Part shown: one piece after another, positions 25,883 to 34,369 of the stretch
Layout: each line of letters opens with the position of its first letter
Position numbering within the stretch: the stretch's first letter is position 1
Assembly (NCBI RefSeq): GCF_003205235.1
Contig: NZ_QJSM01000018.1
Coordinates: forward strand, 181,856-245,855
From: Thermoplasma sp. Kam2015
GTDB lineage: Archaea; Thermoplasmatota; Thermoplasmata; Thermoplasmatales; Thermoplasmataceae
Direction: 5' to 3'
Length of the DNA stretch: 64,000 nucleotides
The notes under the pieces: model-generated
What the model was told of the DNA's origin: nothing
Databases searched by the model: none
What the model saw: only the letters and a program-made list of their open reading frames with translations
Made by a program: the position numbers and the translations under genes

Positions 25883-28800
25883 ATGAAGAGATTCATTCTG
25901 ATCTTGTTCGTCTTATTCTTATTAACCCTCCAGGGTATTGTATCGCATTCCAATGCTAGTTCTATGAACATAGGAGACTCCGAAACCCATTCAGATTATT
26001 ACTGGTACGGAAATCTTGCTGTGGGCTCCGAGAGTATAATGAATATAACCAATGAGAACTTCTTCCTCTACGGCCATTATCTAAACGTCAGCGGAGATCT
26101 CAATCTGTACAATTCTACGATTCACCTCAACTGGACATCGATCGACGTCAATAATGGATTCCTGCGACTTTACAATTCCACCATAATCGGAAATGGATCG
26201 GTGTACCTGAAAGAAGCCACCTTATACTCTTACGGCTCAGCTATATCGCAGAGAGGAGATGATTGCCCATTTACCGCCATGAATTCCACGGTATATTTTG
26301 TTAGATCGCGTGTATTCGGTCAGGAGACGTCAGCAGAACTCAATTATGACGTTTATAGATATTACAATGATACCTATCAGAGCGGAGGCAGGGTTGATCT
26401 GCAGACCTCACAGAATGCCTCTGGATACCCATATGAGCTTCTGATATCTATAAAATATGAATACATGAATACCAGCCATCCAGCTTCTGTGTATCTGACG
26501 GATGAGAACAGATCAGAATATATACATTTCAATCAGTCAAACGATGTGACAGAATCAAATTTCACGTTAGATCTTCCGTACCTAGAGCCCGATCCGATTC
26601 CGGAAATAGACGTGGAGAGCAATGAAAGCGATCTGATGATTTATTCTGTGAATGTTCTGGCCATTGCCAATGATACCTATTATCTCTTCGGTCCAGCTCA
26701 TTTTGATCTGTATATGAACGGAAGCACCATGTACAGCGTCGATTCAGAGTTCGATCTCAACGATGTTCCGATACATCTCCAGGACGGCCTCATGAATCCA
26801 GATACTACTGGTATATATCTTTACAGGTCATCGGCCTATGTTGCGGATTCAGGTTCTGACACAGGTAATATTACGCTTATGCCCTTCATAACCACGATGT
26901 CAACAGTGCATTATTTTGCAGCAGTGAACGTGAGCTATGAGGTCGACGGCGAGATTCGGCCTTATAATGGGTATATAGATCTCGCTGGAGGAAATCTGAT
27001 CAGAGTAAATGCTACGCTGGCAGATATCTTTTCCTCGGTCTTCAGCTCCAGCGGTCTGTATGCGCTCCCAGTATGGACATACAGCTCCATCATGAACTTC
27101 ACGGGAAATTATGAGATAAAAATATTCAATAGAACCGAATATTTTTCCGTACCCCCCTTTCCAGACATGGGGACAGTTGCATTCTCCTTTATAGGATCGG
27201 TCACCCTGCCGCTGATCCATATAAATTTTCCATCCAGCATACTGACTGGTGTGAATTACACAGTAGAGGTGGGTATAGAAGCTCTTTATGCGTCTACAGG
27301 AAATCTTTCTGTGGCGGTGTCTCTCGCGGAAAACTTCACTGACTACAAACTATGTTACCTGCATCTCCCTCCTCTTAGAATCGATTCGTTCACGAATCTG
27401 ACAGTAAAGCTGCATGATCAGATGCCTGCGGGCGTATACAGGATATTTTATGAAACCAATTCCTCTGGAATACTATTTGCTTATCAGTATTCCAACGTGA
27501 TCGTCCGTGAAGACGTCAACGTTTCAGTGCATTATCGCTATTACTATGCCAGGCCGTTCACCGATGTCGATCTTTCACTTGAACTGCACAACCCATCCAG
27601 CGAGATCTCCACAAACGATCTGGCGATATCCTTCCTATCGCAGAACATCACCGTATATTCAGACAACCTAACCCTTGAGATTCCTGCAGGATCATATTAT
27701 AACAGAACGTTTTCCATAGGGTCGTCGGAGAACATAACCTCCGCCATAATACGCTTGGGCTATAGCCCGGAGATGTACAATTCATATGATGGGTACTACA
27801 GCAATATAAGGTTTCTTCCCTTGTTCAGCAGATATGCCGTTAGGATAGAAGAGGTAGGATCAGAGATTTACCCTCTTAACATAAGCATTGATAAGATGAA
27901 TTATACGGTATACTCAGACAACGACACGCTGATGATACCAAACGGAACCTATTCGATACATTCGTCACCTGTATCAGGATACAGTGTGCAGTTACCCGGG
28001 TATTTCGCCGTAAACGGTTCTAGTTTAACACTTTACGCATATGTATCAAGGACGCTGTACAATGTATCATTCATCTCAGATATGCCGTCAGGCTGGAGTC
28101 TATACGTCGACGGTCAGCATTATCATAATCATTCGATCATGCTGCCAAACGGAACATACAGTATAGAGGCCATCGGTGCAATTGGATACAGAAATATATA
28201 TGATAGTATATCCGTGAAGGGAAACAGCCTGAGAGTCTATCTGAATTTTACGAGATCCGTTTACACATTGAATGTAATGGTAGATGGTTCGAAAACACAG
28301 CAGCAGATCGATATCAACGGTACGGTCTACAATATCAGTGGAGATATGAATATATCCACAGTTTCGGGAGAATATCGCATAATTGGCTTGAACTCTACCT
28401 ATCTCAGAACCAATTTTTCTGAAAGTCTTGATCTGTTCACAAACACCACGATCACGGTTAAATATTACAGACCTAACGCAATTATGCGTATTCATTCGAT
28501 TGGCTACAGCGAACCTTTCGCGATATTAATCAACGGATCAGAATACATGGTAGTTAATGGTTCAGAGTTGAATATTCCGTTCGGAATATATGCAATATCA
28601 ATGACTGGTATAGATGGCTATAGGGAAAGCTACGCAAGCACCATGAGCATCGACACTCCAAACGAACGTCTCAACATCACTTTCAGCAGGTGCGAATACA
28701 AGATCATTATAAGAACAGGCATCGCCTCGAATGTGACCCTTGGAAACTACAGTTCTTCCACAGGAATGCTGAGTGTGTCTGAATATTATGGAACTTACAA

Positions 28801-29221
28801 TTTGACCATATCCAGAGTGGGTTATGATACAATGAGAGAGAAGATTCTCATTGGATCCAACGAAACACTGAATTTTTCACTGAAGATTATGATATTCGCA
28901 GTCAAAATACATGCAAATATTAAAGCGTTCGTTATAAGGGCGGGGAATCAAAGTTATAGGGTAGCAGGAGATAATTTCACCCTGTATCTGCCCTATGGAT
29001 ATCACATCATATATCTGACGAAAGACGGATATGAGCCGTCGGTTGCATATCTTAACATCACAGAGAACGAGACCTTTTACATGAAGATGAGGCCTATTCC
29101 GCCGTATATTATTATTCTATCGTTCATCGAATACAATTATCAGATAATTCTAATTTCAGTGCTGATTTTTGCGGTCGTATATGGATCAGTGATAAGACAC
29201 ATTCGAGTTGTCAAACGTTGA
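25883..29221 (+). CDS. Large secreted/membrane-anchored surface protein with PEGA-like repeats
   Basis: The 1112-aa protein starts with a clear signal peptide (basic MKR, hydrophobic core to about residue 20, cleavage likely before SHSNASS) and ends with one membrane helix near 1082-1103 followed by the basic tail RHIRVVKR. Nearly all of it would be outside the cell. The N-terminal third has short beta-rich repeats with NST/NSTI motifs, perhaps a beta-helix; from about 670 to 1070 there are about five PEGA-like modules with the pattern strand-(PNGTYSI or similar)-Gly-Tyr-strand. Asn-X-Ser/Thr sequons are extremely frequent, so heavy N-glycosylation is expected. Thermoplasma has no wall, and such a protein could be part of its glycoprotein coat. 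I do not know a function. Confidence 0.8.
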   Translation: MKRFILILFVLFLLTLQGIVSHSNASSMNIGDSETHSDYYWYGNLAVGSESIMNITNENFFLYGHYLNVSGDLNLYNSTIHLNWTSIDVNNGFLRLYNSTIIGNGSVYLKEATLYSYGSAISQRGDDCPFTAMNSTVYFVRSRVFGQETSAELNYDVYRYYNDTYQSGGRVDLQTSQNASGYPYELLISIKYEYMNTSHPASVYLTDENRSEYIHFNQSNDVTESNFTLDLPYLEPDPIPEIDVESNESDLMIYSVNVLAIANDTYYLFGPAHFDLYMNGSTMYSVDSEFDLNDVPIHLQDGLMNPDTTGIYLYRSSAYVADSGSDTGNITLMPFITTMSTVHYFAAVNVSYEVDGEIRPYNGYIDLAGGNLIRVNATLADIFSSVFSSSGLYALPVWTYSSIMNFTGNYEIKIFNRTEYFSVPPFPDMGTVAFSFIGSVTLPLIHINFPSSILTGVNYTVEVGIEALYASTGNLSVAVSLAENFTDYKLCYLHLPPLRIDSFTNLTVKLHDQMPAGVYRIFYETNSSGILFAYQYSNVIVREDVNVSVHYRYYYARPFTDVDLSLELHNPSSEISTNDLAISFLSQNITVYSDNLTLEIPAGSYYNRTFSIGSSENITSAIIRLGYSPEMYNSYDGYYSNIRFLPLFSRYAVRIEEVGSEIYPLNISIDKMNYTVYSDNDTLMIPNGTYSIHSSPVSGYSVQLPGYFAVNGSSLTLYAYVSRTLYNVSFISDMPSGWSLYVDGQHYHNHSIMLPNGTYSIEAIGAIGYRNIYDSISVKGNSLRVYLNFTRSVYTLNVMVDGSKTQQQIDINGTVYNISGDMNISTVSGEYRIIGLNSTYLRTNFSESLDLFTNTTITVKYYRPNAIMRIHSIGYSEPFAILINGSEYMVVNGSELNIPFGIYAISMTGIDGYRESYASTMSIDTPNERLNITFSRCEYKIIIRTGIASNVTLGNYSSSTGMLSVSEYYGTYNLTISRVGYDTMREKILIGSNETLNFSLKIMIFAVKIHANIKAFVIRAGNQSYRVAGDNFTLYLPYGYHIIYLTKDGYEPSVAYLNITENETFYMKMRPIPPYIIILSFIEYNYQIILISVLIFAVVYGSVIRHIRVVKR

Positions 29222-29370
29222 GTGTAAATATGATTATAATTGCACCTTTTCTCAGACGTTAGTGCCTATAATTAACGATTTTCAATTTTCCAGCTTTGAT
29301 CGAAACCATTACGCTATCAATAAATAGTACGTTGCTCATATCGATATGAAGGTGTACAGGGACTGTTTGC

Positions 29371-29844
29371 ATGAGGGTAATATATCGAAAAGACGAGGAA
29401 TTGCGCAAGACGCTTTTCGTAGACAGGGACGGAACAATCAATAGAGACTGTCCATACTGCCACAGAGTTGAGGATCTTTATATATATGATGATGCTGTGG
29501 ATCTGATCAGGCGATACGAAGAGAAGGAGTACAGGATAATAATCGTCACCAATCAATCTGGAATTCGAAGGGGCTATTTTTCGTATGATGAATTTTTTAG
29601 ATTCAATGGCGCCCTGGTAGATTATCTTCGTAAGCGAGGGGTCATTGTTAGCGCCACATATTTCTGTCCGCACATGCCTGAAGATAACTGTCCGTGTAGA
29701 AAACCAGCCCGCGGCCTTATAGATGAAGCGTTATCCGACTTCAGAATAGATATGGGCGGATCCATCGTCGTAGGAGACAGAGAAGACATAGACGGTGCCC
29801 TTGCAAATAATACTGGGCTACCCTTTATTCTATTGAAGCATTGA
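29371..29844 (+). CDS. HAD-family phosphatase, GmhB/HisB-like
   Basis: The 157-aa protein is a HAD hydrolase of the D,D-heptose-bisphosphatase / histidinol-phosphatase group. Motif I is FVDRDGTINRD (Asp18, Asp20), motif II is VTNQSGIRRG, the structural zinc loop CPHMPEDNCPCRKP is present with all ligands, and motif IV is VVGDREDID. It probably removes a phosphate from a sugar or an amino-alcohol phosphate in the cytoplasm. No histidine or heptose genes are adjacent. Its end overlaps the end of the convergent tiaS gene by 15 bases. The start ATG 29371 keeps a 15-residue strand before motif I. Confidence 0.85.
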   Translation: MRVIYRKDEELRKTLFVDRDGTINRDCPYCHRVEDLYIYDDAVDLIRRYEEKEYRIIIVTNQSGIRRGYFSYDEFFRFNGALVDYLRKRGVIVSATYFCPHMPEDNCPCRKPARGLIDEALSDFRIDMGGSIVVGDREDIDGALANNTGLPFILLKH

Positions 29845-31140
29845 TTGAACTGCAAATAACCCTTCAATTTCGAATGGCATGGAGAGATGCCTCCTTGCTA
29901 TCACGGGCACATCATATCTGCCAGGGCTGACATCTCTCTTGATCTCAACGAACTCTCTTGATCGGTATCTTGCCCCGCATTTTGGGCATCGGAAATCATG
30001 CTGTCCTTTCGATATCGTACGTGTACCGCATTTATGGCAGATCGGATTCTCCATCCTGTATGTTTTCGCTATGCTATGTATGATCATCTTTTCAACATTC
30101 AGATTTCCGTTCACATAAGATCCGTAAAAACTCACTGAATCACCGGTCCTGAGTTTAGAAAACGTCGATCGGAATTCCTTTGTTGGCTCGAAGGCTGCAG
30201 CTGTCAGGGATCGATCTCTGTAGCGAAATTTGAGAAAGTAATGGCCTCCAGGTACGGCTATTGGATCGCTCTCAACATACCCTTTTAGCGAGTATGAATG
30301 AAGATCCTCTATATTCTCAGGTTCATGTATTATGTGATCATCCGTTGCCTGATTTGTCTTGAACACCAGGCGGCCCTCATAGGATATGCTGCCCGCCTCA
30401 TTTATGGCATCGGACGCTGCAAGCAGCAAATCATCCTTGAAGCCCCTTATACCGTAGATCACCGGCGTTTTTGGATGAGGAAAGATGGCCGGATATGCAT
30501 TTCTCACATCGATATTGTTGAACGTACCCTCGAATGAATCAGCCATGGCGGCCAGCCTGAGTTTAGTTTCCTTGGGCATATCGGGTGGCCTTGGATATGC
30601 ATATTCGAGTACCTCATAGGTATATCTTCTGGCCGGCCATGCCATTGCTGCAGCAGATCCAACTATTCCATGACCCTCCTTGATCTTATGAAATATAGCA
30701 TTCGACCCACTGATGAATTTTTCTGCCGTGGCCACTGAAATTTCCTCTTCCAATGCCTTCCAGTAAAAATTTTCGTCTAGCTGGCGCTCTGAGACAACTA
30801 TGCCGGGATGTGTGGTATAGTAGTCCGTCACGGCATATTCGCTTACCAGATCTTCGGCGATTTCCATCAGATCGCTCGCATCAGCTGGCCTGTATTCATC
30901 TTCATATGAAAGTACAGGTTTACCCTGGACATCGCCGATTATCCGTGTTCTGCCTTTACCATATCCTAGCCTCAATACGATGGCACCATTGCCCCTTGTC
31001 TTGAATCTTATATTGGGATTCAATCTGACAAGCCATGGGTCTCCTATTATGTCTAATTTGGACTCCTCTATCAGTTTGAGCGCCAGATATGTGGTGCACA
31101 TGCTCTCTGGAGAATCGGTATCATCTATGGCAAGAAACAT
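29830..31140 (-). CDS. tiaS: tRNA(Ile2) 2-agmatinylcytidine synthetase TiaS
   Basis: TiaS attaches agmatine to C34 of tRNA(Ile) CAU so that it reads AUA. The 436-aa protein begins with the catalytic AIDDTDSPE motif (residues 4-12), contains GNGAIVLRL, the HPGIVVS segment near 115, GSNAIFHKIKEGHGIVGS in the kinase-like centre, an OB-fold (GHYFLKFRYRDR), and a C-terminal zinc ribbon (CHKC near 371, CPKC near 389). It lies five bases behind uppS on the same strand, so they share a message. Length matches archaeal TiaS. Confidence 0.93.
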   Translation of the reverse strand: MFLAIDDTDSPESMCTTYLALKLIEESKLDIIGDPWLVRLNPNIRFKTRGNGAIVLRLGYGKGRTRIIGDVQGKPVLSYEDEYRPADASDLMEIAEDLVSEYAVTDYYTTHPGIVVSERQLDENFYWKALEEEISVATAEKFISGSNAIFHKIKEGHGIVGSAAAMAWPARRYTYEVLEYAYPRPPDMPKETKLRLAAMADSFEGTFNNIDVRNAYPAIFPHPKTPVIYGIRGFKDDLLLAASDAINEAGSISYEGRLVFKTNQATDDHIIHEPENIEDLHSYSLKGYVESDPIAVPGGHYFLKFRYRDRSLTAAAFEPTKEFRSTFSKLRTGDSVSFYGSYVNGNLNVEKMIIHSIAKTYRMENPICHKCGTRTISKGQHDFRCPKCGARYRSREFVEIKRDVSPGRYDVPVIARRHLSMPFEIEGLFAVQSMLQ

Positions 31141-31145
31141 ATGAT

Positions 31146-31922
31146 CTACCTTCCGAACCTCCTCTGCCTCCTCTGATACGAGTATATGGCCCTGAGAAAA
31201 TCAAGCTTTGAGAACTCAGGCCAGTAAACATCCGAAAAGTAAAGTTCAGAGTATGCACTCTGCCAGAGAAGAAAGTTCGATATTCTCTCCTCTCCGCTGG
31301 TTCTGAGTATCAGATCTGGATCAGGTATTCGGCCATTGTAAAGGTATTCCCTGAACTTGTTCTCATCAAGTTTATCAATATCCAGTTTCCCGGCCATTGC
31401 GTCTCTCGTGATCCTCTTTATCGCATCGAGTATCTCTTCCCTTCCACCATAACCGATCGCAAGATTGAGTTGGTAATTGTTAAAATTTTTGGTGGTTTCC
31501 TCAACAACGTGAATGGTCTGCCTCAGATAGGCAGGCAATATTGAAAGATTGCCTATGACCTTTACATTTATCTTATTTTTATAAACGCGTTCATCCCTGA
31601 GAAGCGATCTGAATGCATCGTTGATCAGGTTGAAGAGAAAATCTATTTCATCCTTGCTCCTGCGGAAATTTTCTGTTGAGAACGCATAGAACGTTACGAT
31701 CTTTATATCCAGCTCCATGCACCAGTCGACGACCTCCTCAACCTTATCCTTTCCCTTTACATGACCTTCATTTTCCGAAATACCCACGTTTCTGGCATAT
31801 CTCCTGTTTCCATCCGTTATGATGCCTATATGCCTCGGCCTAGGGTACTTCTTGACTTCCTCTAGAAGTACATTCTCGTAGACTTTTGAGGCCAGATCTC
31901 CCAGCTTATTGGATACGCTCAT
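31146..31922 (-). CDS. uppS: cis-Prenyltransferase (polyprenyl diphosphate synthase)
   Basis: The 258-aa enzyme lengthens an isoprenoid diphosphate in cis, giving the dolichol-type carrier used for protein and surface glycosylation. Motifs: HIGIITDGNRRYAR with the Asp/Asn/Arg diphosphate site, GHVKGKDKVEE, FYAFSTENFRRS, the NLAIGYGGREEI loop, and DLILRTSGEERISNFLLWQ followed by SELYFSDVYWPEF. All catalytic residues appear present. A 25-residue N-terminal helix precedes the fold, as in other archaeal members. It is the first gene of the uppS-tiaS operon. Confidence 0.93.
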   Translation of the reverse strand: MSVSNKLGDLASKVYENVLLEEVKKYPRPRHIGIITDGNRRYARNVGISENEGHVKGKDKVEEVVDWCMELDIKIVTFYAFSTENFRRSKDEIDFLFNLINDAFRSLLRDERVYKNKINVKVIGNLSILPAYLRQTIHVVEETTKNFNNYQLNLAIGYGGREEILDAIKRITRDAMAGKLDIDKLDENKFREYLYNGRIPDPDLILRTSGEERISNFLLWQSAYSELYFSDVYWPEFSKLDFLRAIYSYQRRQRRFGR

Positions 31923-31998
31923 GAACTGCAGATATGATCATAAACGACTATATAGGATTATGTAAAATGATAAAATTATGAAAATTAATAAAATTACA

Positions 31999-32460
31999 TC
32001 ATTCTTGAATTATCTCATCCACGAAGGTTGAGATCTTTATCACCGTGGTCTTCTTTACGGTCTTTGGAATGCGCAGAACCTTCACACCGTCTATGAATGC
32101 CACATATTTCGAAAATTCCTCATCAGAGATGTTGCGAAATGTCAGCTCTTCTATGTTTCTGAAGGCGACCTTCTGTCCGAGATCCTTCAGATCATCTGCA
32201 GTTATCTCCAGTTTCTTGAAATTGTCGATGTATCTTGGTATTGCGCCCTTGGCACCCTCTATGAAGTTCTGAGATATGTTTCTGACGCCTTCTACTGTTC
32301 CGAGGAAGGTTCTGTAGGCGTCGTTGGTGATCTCACCTATGGTCTTCCCCGTGTGTTTTGCCAGTTCGCTGACGTTTTTGTAGATGTCATCTCTTATCCC
32401 CTTGACGGATATCGTTATCTTCTTTGTTTCTTCCTCTTCCTTCTTTTCTTTTTCAACCAT
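31999..32460 (-). CDS. Conserved-looking hypothetical protein, helical N-terminus
   Basis: I do not recognise the family of this 153-aa protein. A Lys/Glu-rich start (residues 1-16) leads to KITISVKGIRDDIYKNVSEL and GKTIGEITNDAYRTFL, which has the strand-helix-helix look of a ribbon-helix-helix or an antitoxin-like domain. The C-terminal half has a repeated beta pattern (AFRNIEELTFRNISDEEF) ending in IKISTFVDEI. A TATA-like TATATAAG on the shared intergenic strip fits a leaderless start at ATG 32460. It is divergent from the next gene. A DNA-binding role is only a guess. Confidence 0.6.
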   Translation of the reverse strand: MVEKEKKEEEETKKITISVKGIRDDIYKNVSELAKHTGKTIGEITNDAYRTFLGTVEGVRNISQNFIEGAKGAIPRYIDNFKKLEITADDLKDLGQKVAFRNIEELTFRNISDEEFSKYVAFIDGVKVLRIPKTVKKTTVIKISTFVDEIIQE

Positions 32461-32476
32461 ATGTAGTTATAGCTTT

Positions 32477-32487
32477 CTAGTATATAA
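32477..32487. promoter_or_regulatory. TATA-like site in the divergent intergenic strip
   Basis: AGTATATAAGA is nearly symmetrical. Read on the minus strand it lies 17-27 bases from ATG 32460, the leaderless spacing. Read on the plus strand it lies about 40 bases from ATG 32525, which is too far for a leaderless start there. Confidence 0.4.
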
Positions 32488-32560
32488 GATTACCGATAAT
32501 CCAGATTACCAATAAACCAAAATCATGGGAATGATTATATTACATGCTTTGGATAACGTG

Positions 32561-32959
32561 CCTATGAAATATGCCATAAGAGAATATAAGGGTAAGAATG
32601 TTGATCTTGAGAAGCTGTCAAAGGCCATTGAGGATTATTTTAAGGAGGAAAATTTTGTAACTCAATCAAGCCAGCATCCCAACGGCTATCTTGTCCAGGC
32701 GAAGAAGGGCGGGATCTTCAGGACGATACTCGGCATGGATCGCGCCTTCACAATAGTCATATCAGGCACACCTTCAGATTTTCGTGTGCAAATAGGACTC
32801 GGCAAATGGCTGCAGGATCTGGGGGTAGCTGCGATTGAGGCATTCTTCATAACGCCGGTTCTTGCTTTCATAGAGGTTCCGGAATCACTCTGGTCGTTTG
32901 AACTGGAGCATGCCCTCTGGCAGTTCATAGAGACTCAGATAAATCTTGGACTGCAGTGA
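32561..32959 (+). CDS. Hypothetical protein with one hydrophobic segment
   Basis: The protein of about 132 aa is not a family I can name. It starts with a strand-helix region (YAIREYKGKNVDLEKLSKAI), continues with SSQHPNGYLVQAKKGG and a beta pair (AFTIVISGTPSDFRVQIGLG), then a hydrophobic helix AAIEAFFITPVLAFIEVP near residues 93-110, and ends in an amphipathic helix. It may touch the membrane. I choose ATG 32561 because GATTATATTA at 32533-32542 is a TATA box at leaderless distance; ATG 32525 would add 12 residues. Its stop overlaps the regulator's start as TGATG, so the two genes are coupled. Confidence 0.6.
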   Translation, partial: PMKYAIREYKGKNVDLEKLSKAIEDYFKEENFVTQSSQHPNGYLVQAKKGGIFRTILGMDRAFTIVISGTPSDFRVQIGLGKWLQDLGVAAIEAFFITPVLAFIEVPESLWSFELEHALWQFIETQINLGLQ

Positions 32960-33939
32960 TGTCTCTTAGAAACACCCTGATCAGAGAATTGAGGAAGAGA
33001 AAATCCATCGGCGTGGATCAGTATGAGATAGAGGAGCTGATGGGCTTTTCAAAGTCAACGGCTTCGGAAGCTCTTTCAAAGCTTGAAGCCGAAGGCATAA
33101 TAGTACGCCTTAAGATTGCAGGAAAATCTAAGCGTGTCTGGCTCAGAGAGTACTATCCTTACTATGATCCAAGTATCATAAGGATAGGCTGCCTTAAATC
33201 AACAGAATACGCTCGTTTTCTGAGCATTGCAATGGATTATGGGGAACGCACCGGAACTAGGATCATGATCAGGTTTTACAACGATGCAGGTTCTCTGCTT
33301 CAGGACATATCCTCTGGAACGCTTGAATTTGCCCTCGCTCCCATATTTACGGAAACGCTCTTTGCTCTTTCTCAGCATAATATAGTTGTTGTAGGTCCGG
33401 TCGCGTCAGGTGGATCTGGTATATTTGAAAATCCTACATCCGGTTCAGACGCAATAGCTACCAGTGAATCTACGTCAATGATGCTTCTCTCTAGGGAATT
33501 TCAGAAGAAGCACAAAAATGCAAAGCTAGTTGTGTTCAACGATCCGGTTAAGGCAAGAAAGGACTTCGAGGCCGGTAATTTCAAATATATAGCAATCTGG
33601 GAACCCTATGCTTCAGCAATAGATGGCAACAAAGTTTACGATTATTCCGATCTCATGGACAGTTTTCCATGCTGCGGTATATCTGTGCCAGCTGACAGAT
33701 ACAAAAACGGGCGCCTGACCGATGTGGTGAGCATCTACAGGAACGGTGAAGCTAGCATAAGGTCAGACATCATAGATCTGCTTGCCAAGGCGACAAAAGT
33801 TGGAAAGAGTGTGGTAAAAAGAAGTCTGGAGAGCTATAATTTTCATCTAAAATATGATATGCACTCTGTAATGGAATATATGGATTTCATAGGATACCCG
33901 ACCGCAGAGGAGGCAATTAAAAAAGTCTTTCTGCTATAA
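32959..33939 (+). CDS. Winged-helix regulator with a solute-binding-protein-like sensor domain
   Basis: The 326-aa protein is a one-component regulator. Residues 1-70 form a MarR/ArsR-like winged helix (GVDQYEIEELMGFSKSTASEALSKLE is its helix-turn-helix; the wing is IIVRLKIAGKSKRVWL). From about 80 on it resembles a type-2 periplasmic-binding fold of the NMT1/ThiY kind: IRIGCLKSTEYARFLSIA, SGTLEFALAPIFTETL, VVVGPVASGG, ATSESTSMMLLSREF and YIAIWEPYASAI. There is no signal peptide, so it senses its ligand inside the cell. The ligand is unknown. It is coupled to the hypothetical gene before it. Confidence 0.75.
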   Translation: MSLRNTLIRELRKRKSIGVDQYEIEELMGFSKSTASEALSKLEAEGIIVRLKIAGKSKRVWLREYYPYYDPSIIRIGCLKSTEYARFLSIAMDYGERTGTRIMIRFYNDAGSLLQDISSGTLEFALAPIFTETLFALSQHNIVVVGPVASGGSGIFENPTSGSDAIATSESTSMMLLSREFQKKHKNAKLVVFNDPVKARKDFEAGNFKYIAIWEPYASAIDGNKVYDYSDLMDSFPCCGISVPADRYKNGRLTDVVSIYRNGEASIRSDIIDLLAKATKVGKSVVKRSLESYNFHLKYDMHSVMEYMDFIGYPTAEEAIKKVFLL

Positions 33940-33970
33940 AAATGAAATTACATCAATCTAATTGCAAAAA

Positions 33971-33978
33971 TTTATATT
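33971..33978 (+). promoter_or_regulatory. TATA box before the ribbon-helix-helix gene
   Basis: TTTATATT here would start transcription near 33998-34002, after the ATG at 33985 but just before an AGGAGGT at 34002-34008. It therefore favours a start at TTG 34018. Confidence 0.5.
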
Positions 33979-34017
33979 CCATTAATGTCTATGTCAGACA
34001 TAGGAGGTAAAGATAGA

Positions 34018-34347
34018 TTGAATGATGAGAAGAGAGTCACGGTGAGACTATCTGGATCGATGGTCCAGGAGATGGAGGATCTCGTGCAGAAAGAAGAATT
34101 TGAAAGCATTTCCGATCTCGTCAGAAAGGCAGTTTCTTCATTGCTAGAATCCCGTGGCGTCAGAGGAGACTTTGTTCCAGTTCAGATAATGATACCTAAG
34201 AATCTGGTTGAGAAACTTGGAAAGGATTCAAGTAGGCCTGTCAATCTGAGCTTGGATGATTTTTCATCGCTCATACTGGACAGGATTAATGGTCTCACGG
34301 TGAGGGAGACGATAAAGAAAATTGTACACGAAGAAAATATTAAATAA
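34018..34347 (+). CDS. Ribbon-helix-helix (CopG-like) regulator
   Basis: The protein (109 aa from this start) begins with the classic ribbon KRVTVRLSGSMVQEMEDLV followed by FESISDLVRKAVSSLL, a CopG/NikR-type DNA-binding domain in which the strand contacts the major groove. A second region (VPVQIMIPKNLVEKL) may be another strand-helix unit used for dimer or ligand contact. I choose TTG 34018 because AGGAGGT at 34002-34008 lies nine bases upstream and the TATA box makes the ATG at 33985 untranscribed; the alternative adds 11 residues. pheT follows 22 bases downstream on the same strand. Its target is unknown. Confidence 0.65.
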   Translation: MNDEKRVTVRLSGSMVQEMEDLVQKEEFESISDLVRKAVSSLLESRGVRGDFVPVQIMIPKNLVEKLGKDSSRPVNLSLDDFSSLILDRINGLTVRETIKKIVHEENIK

Positions 34348-34369
34348 ACTCCTGATCTAACTCACTCTG

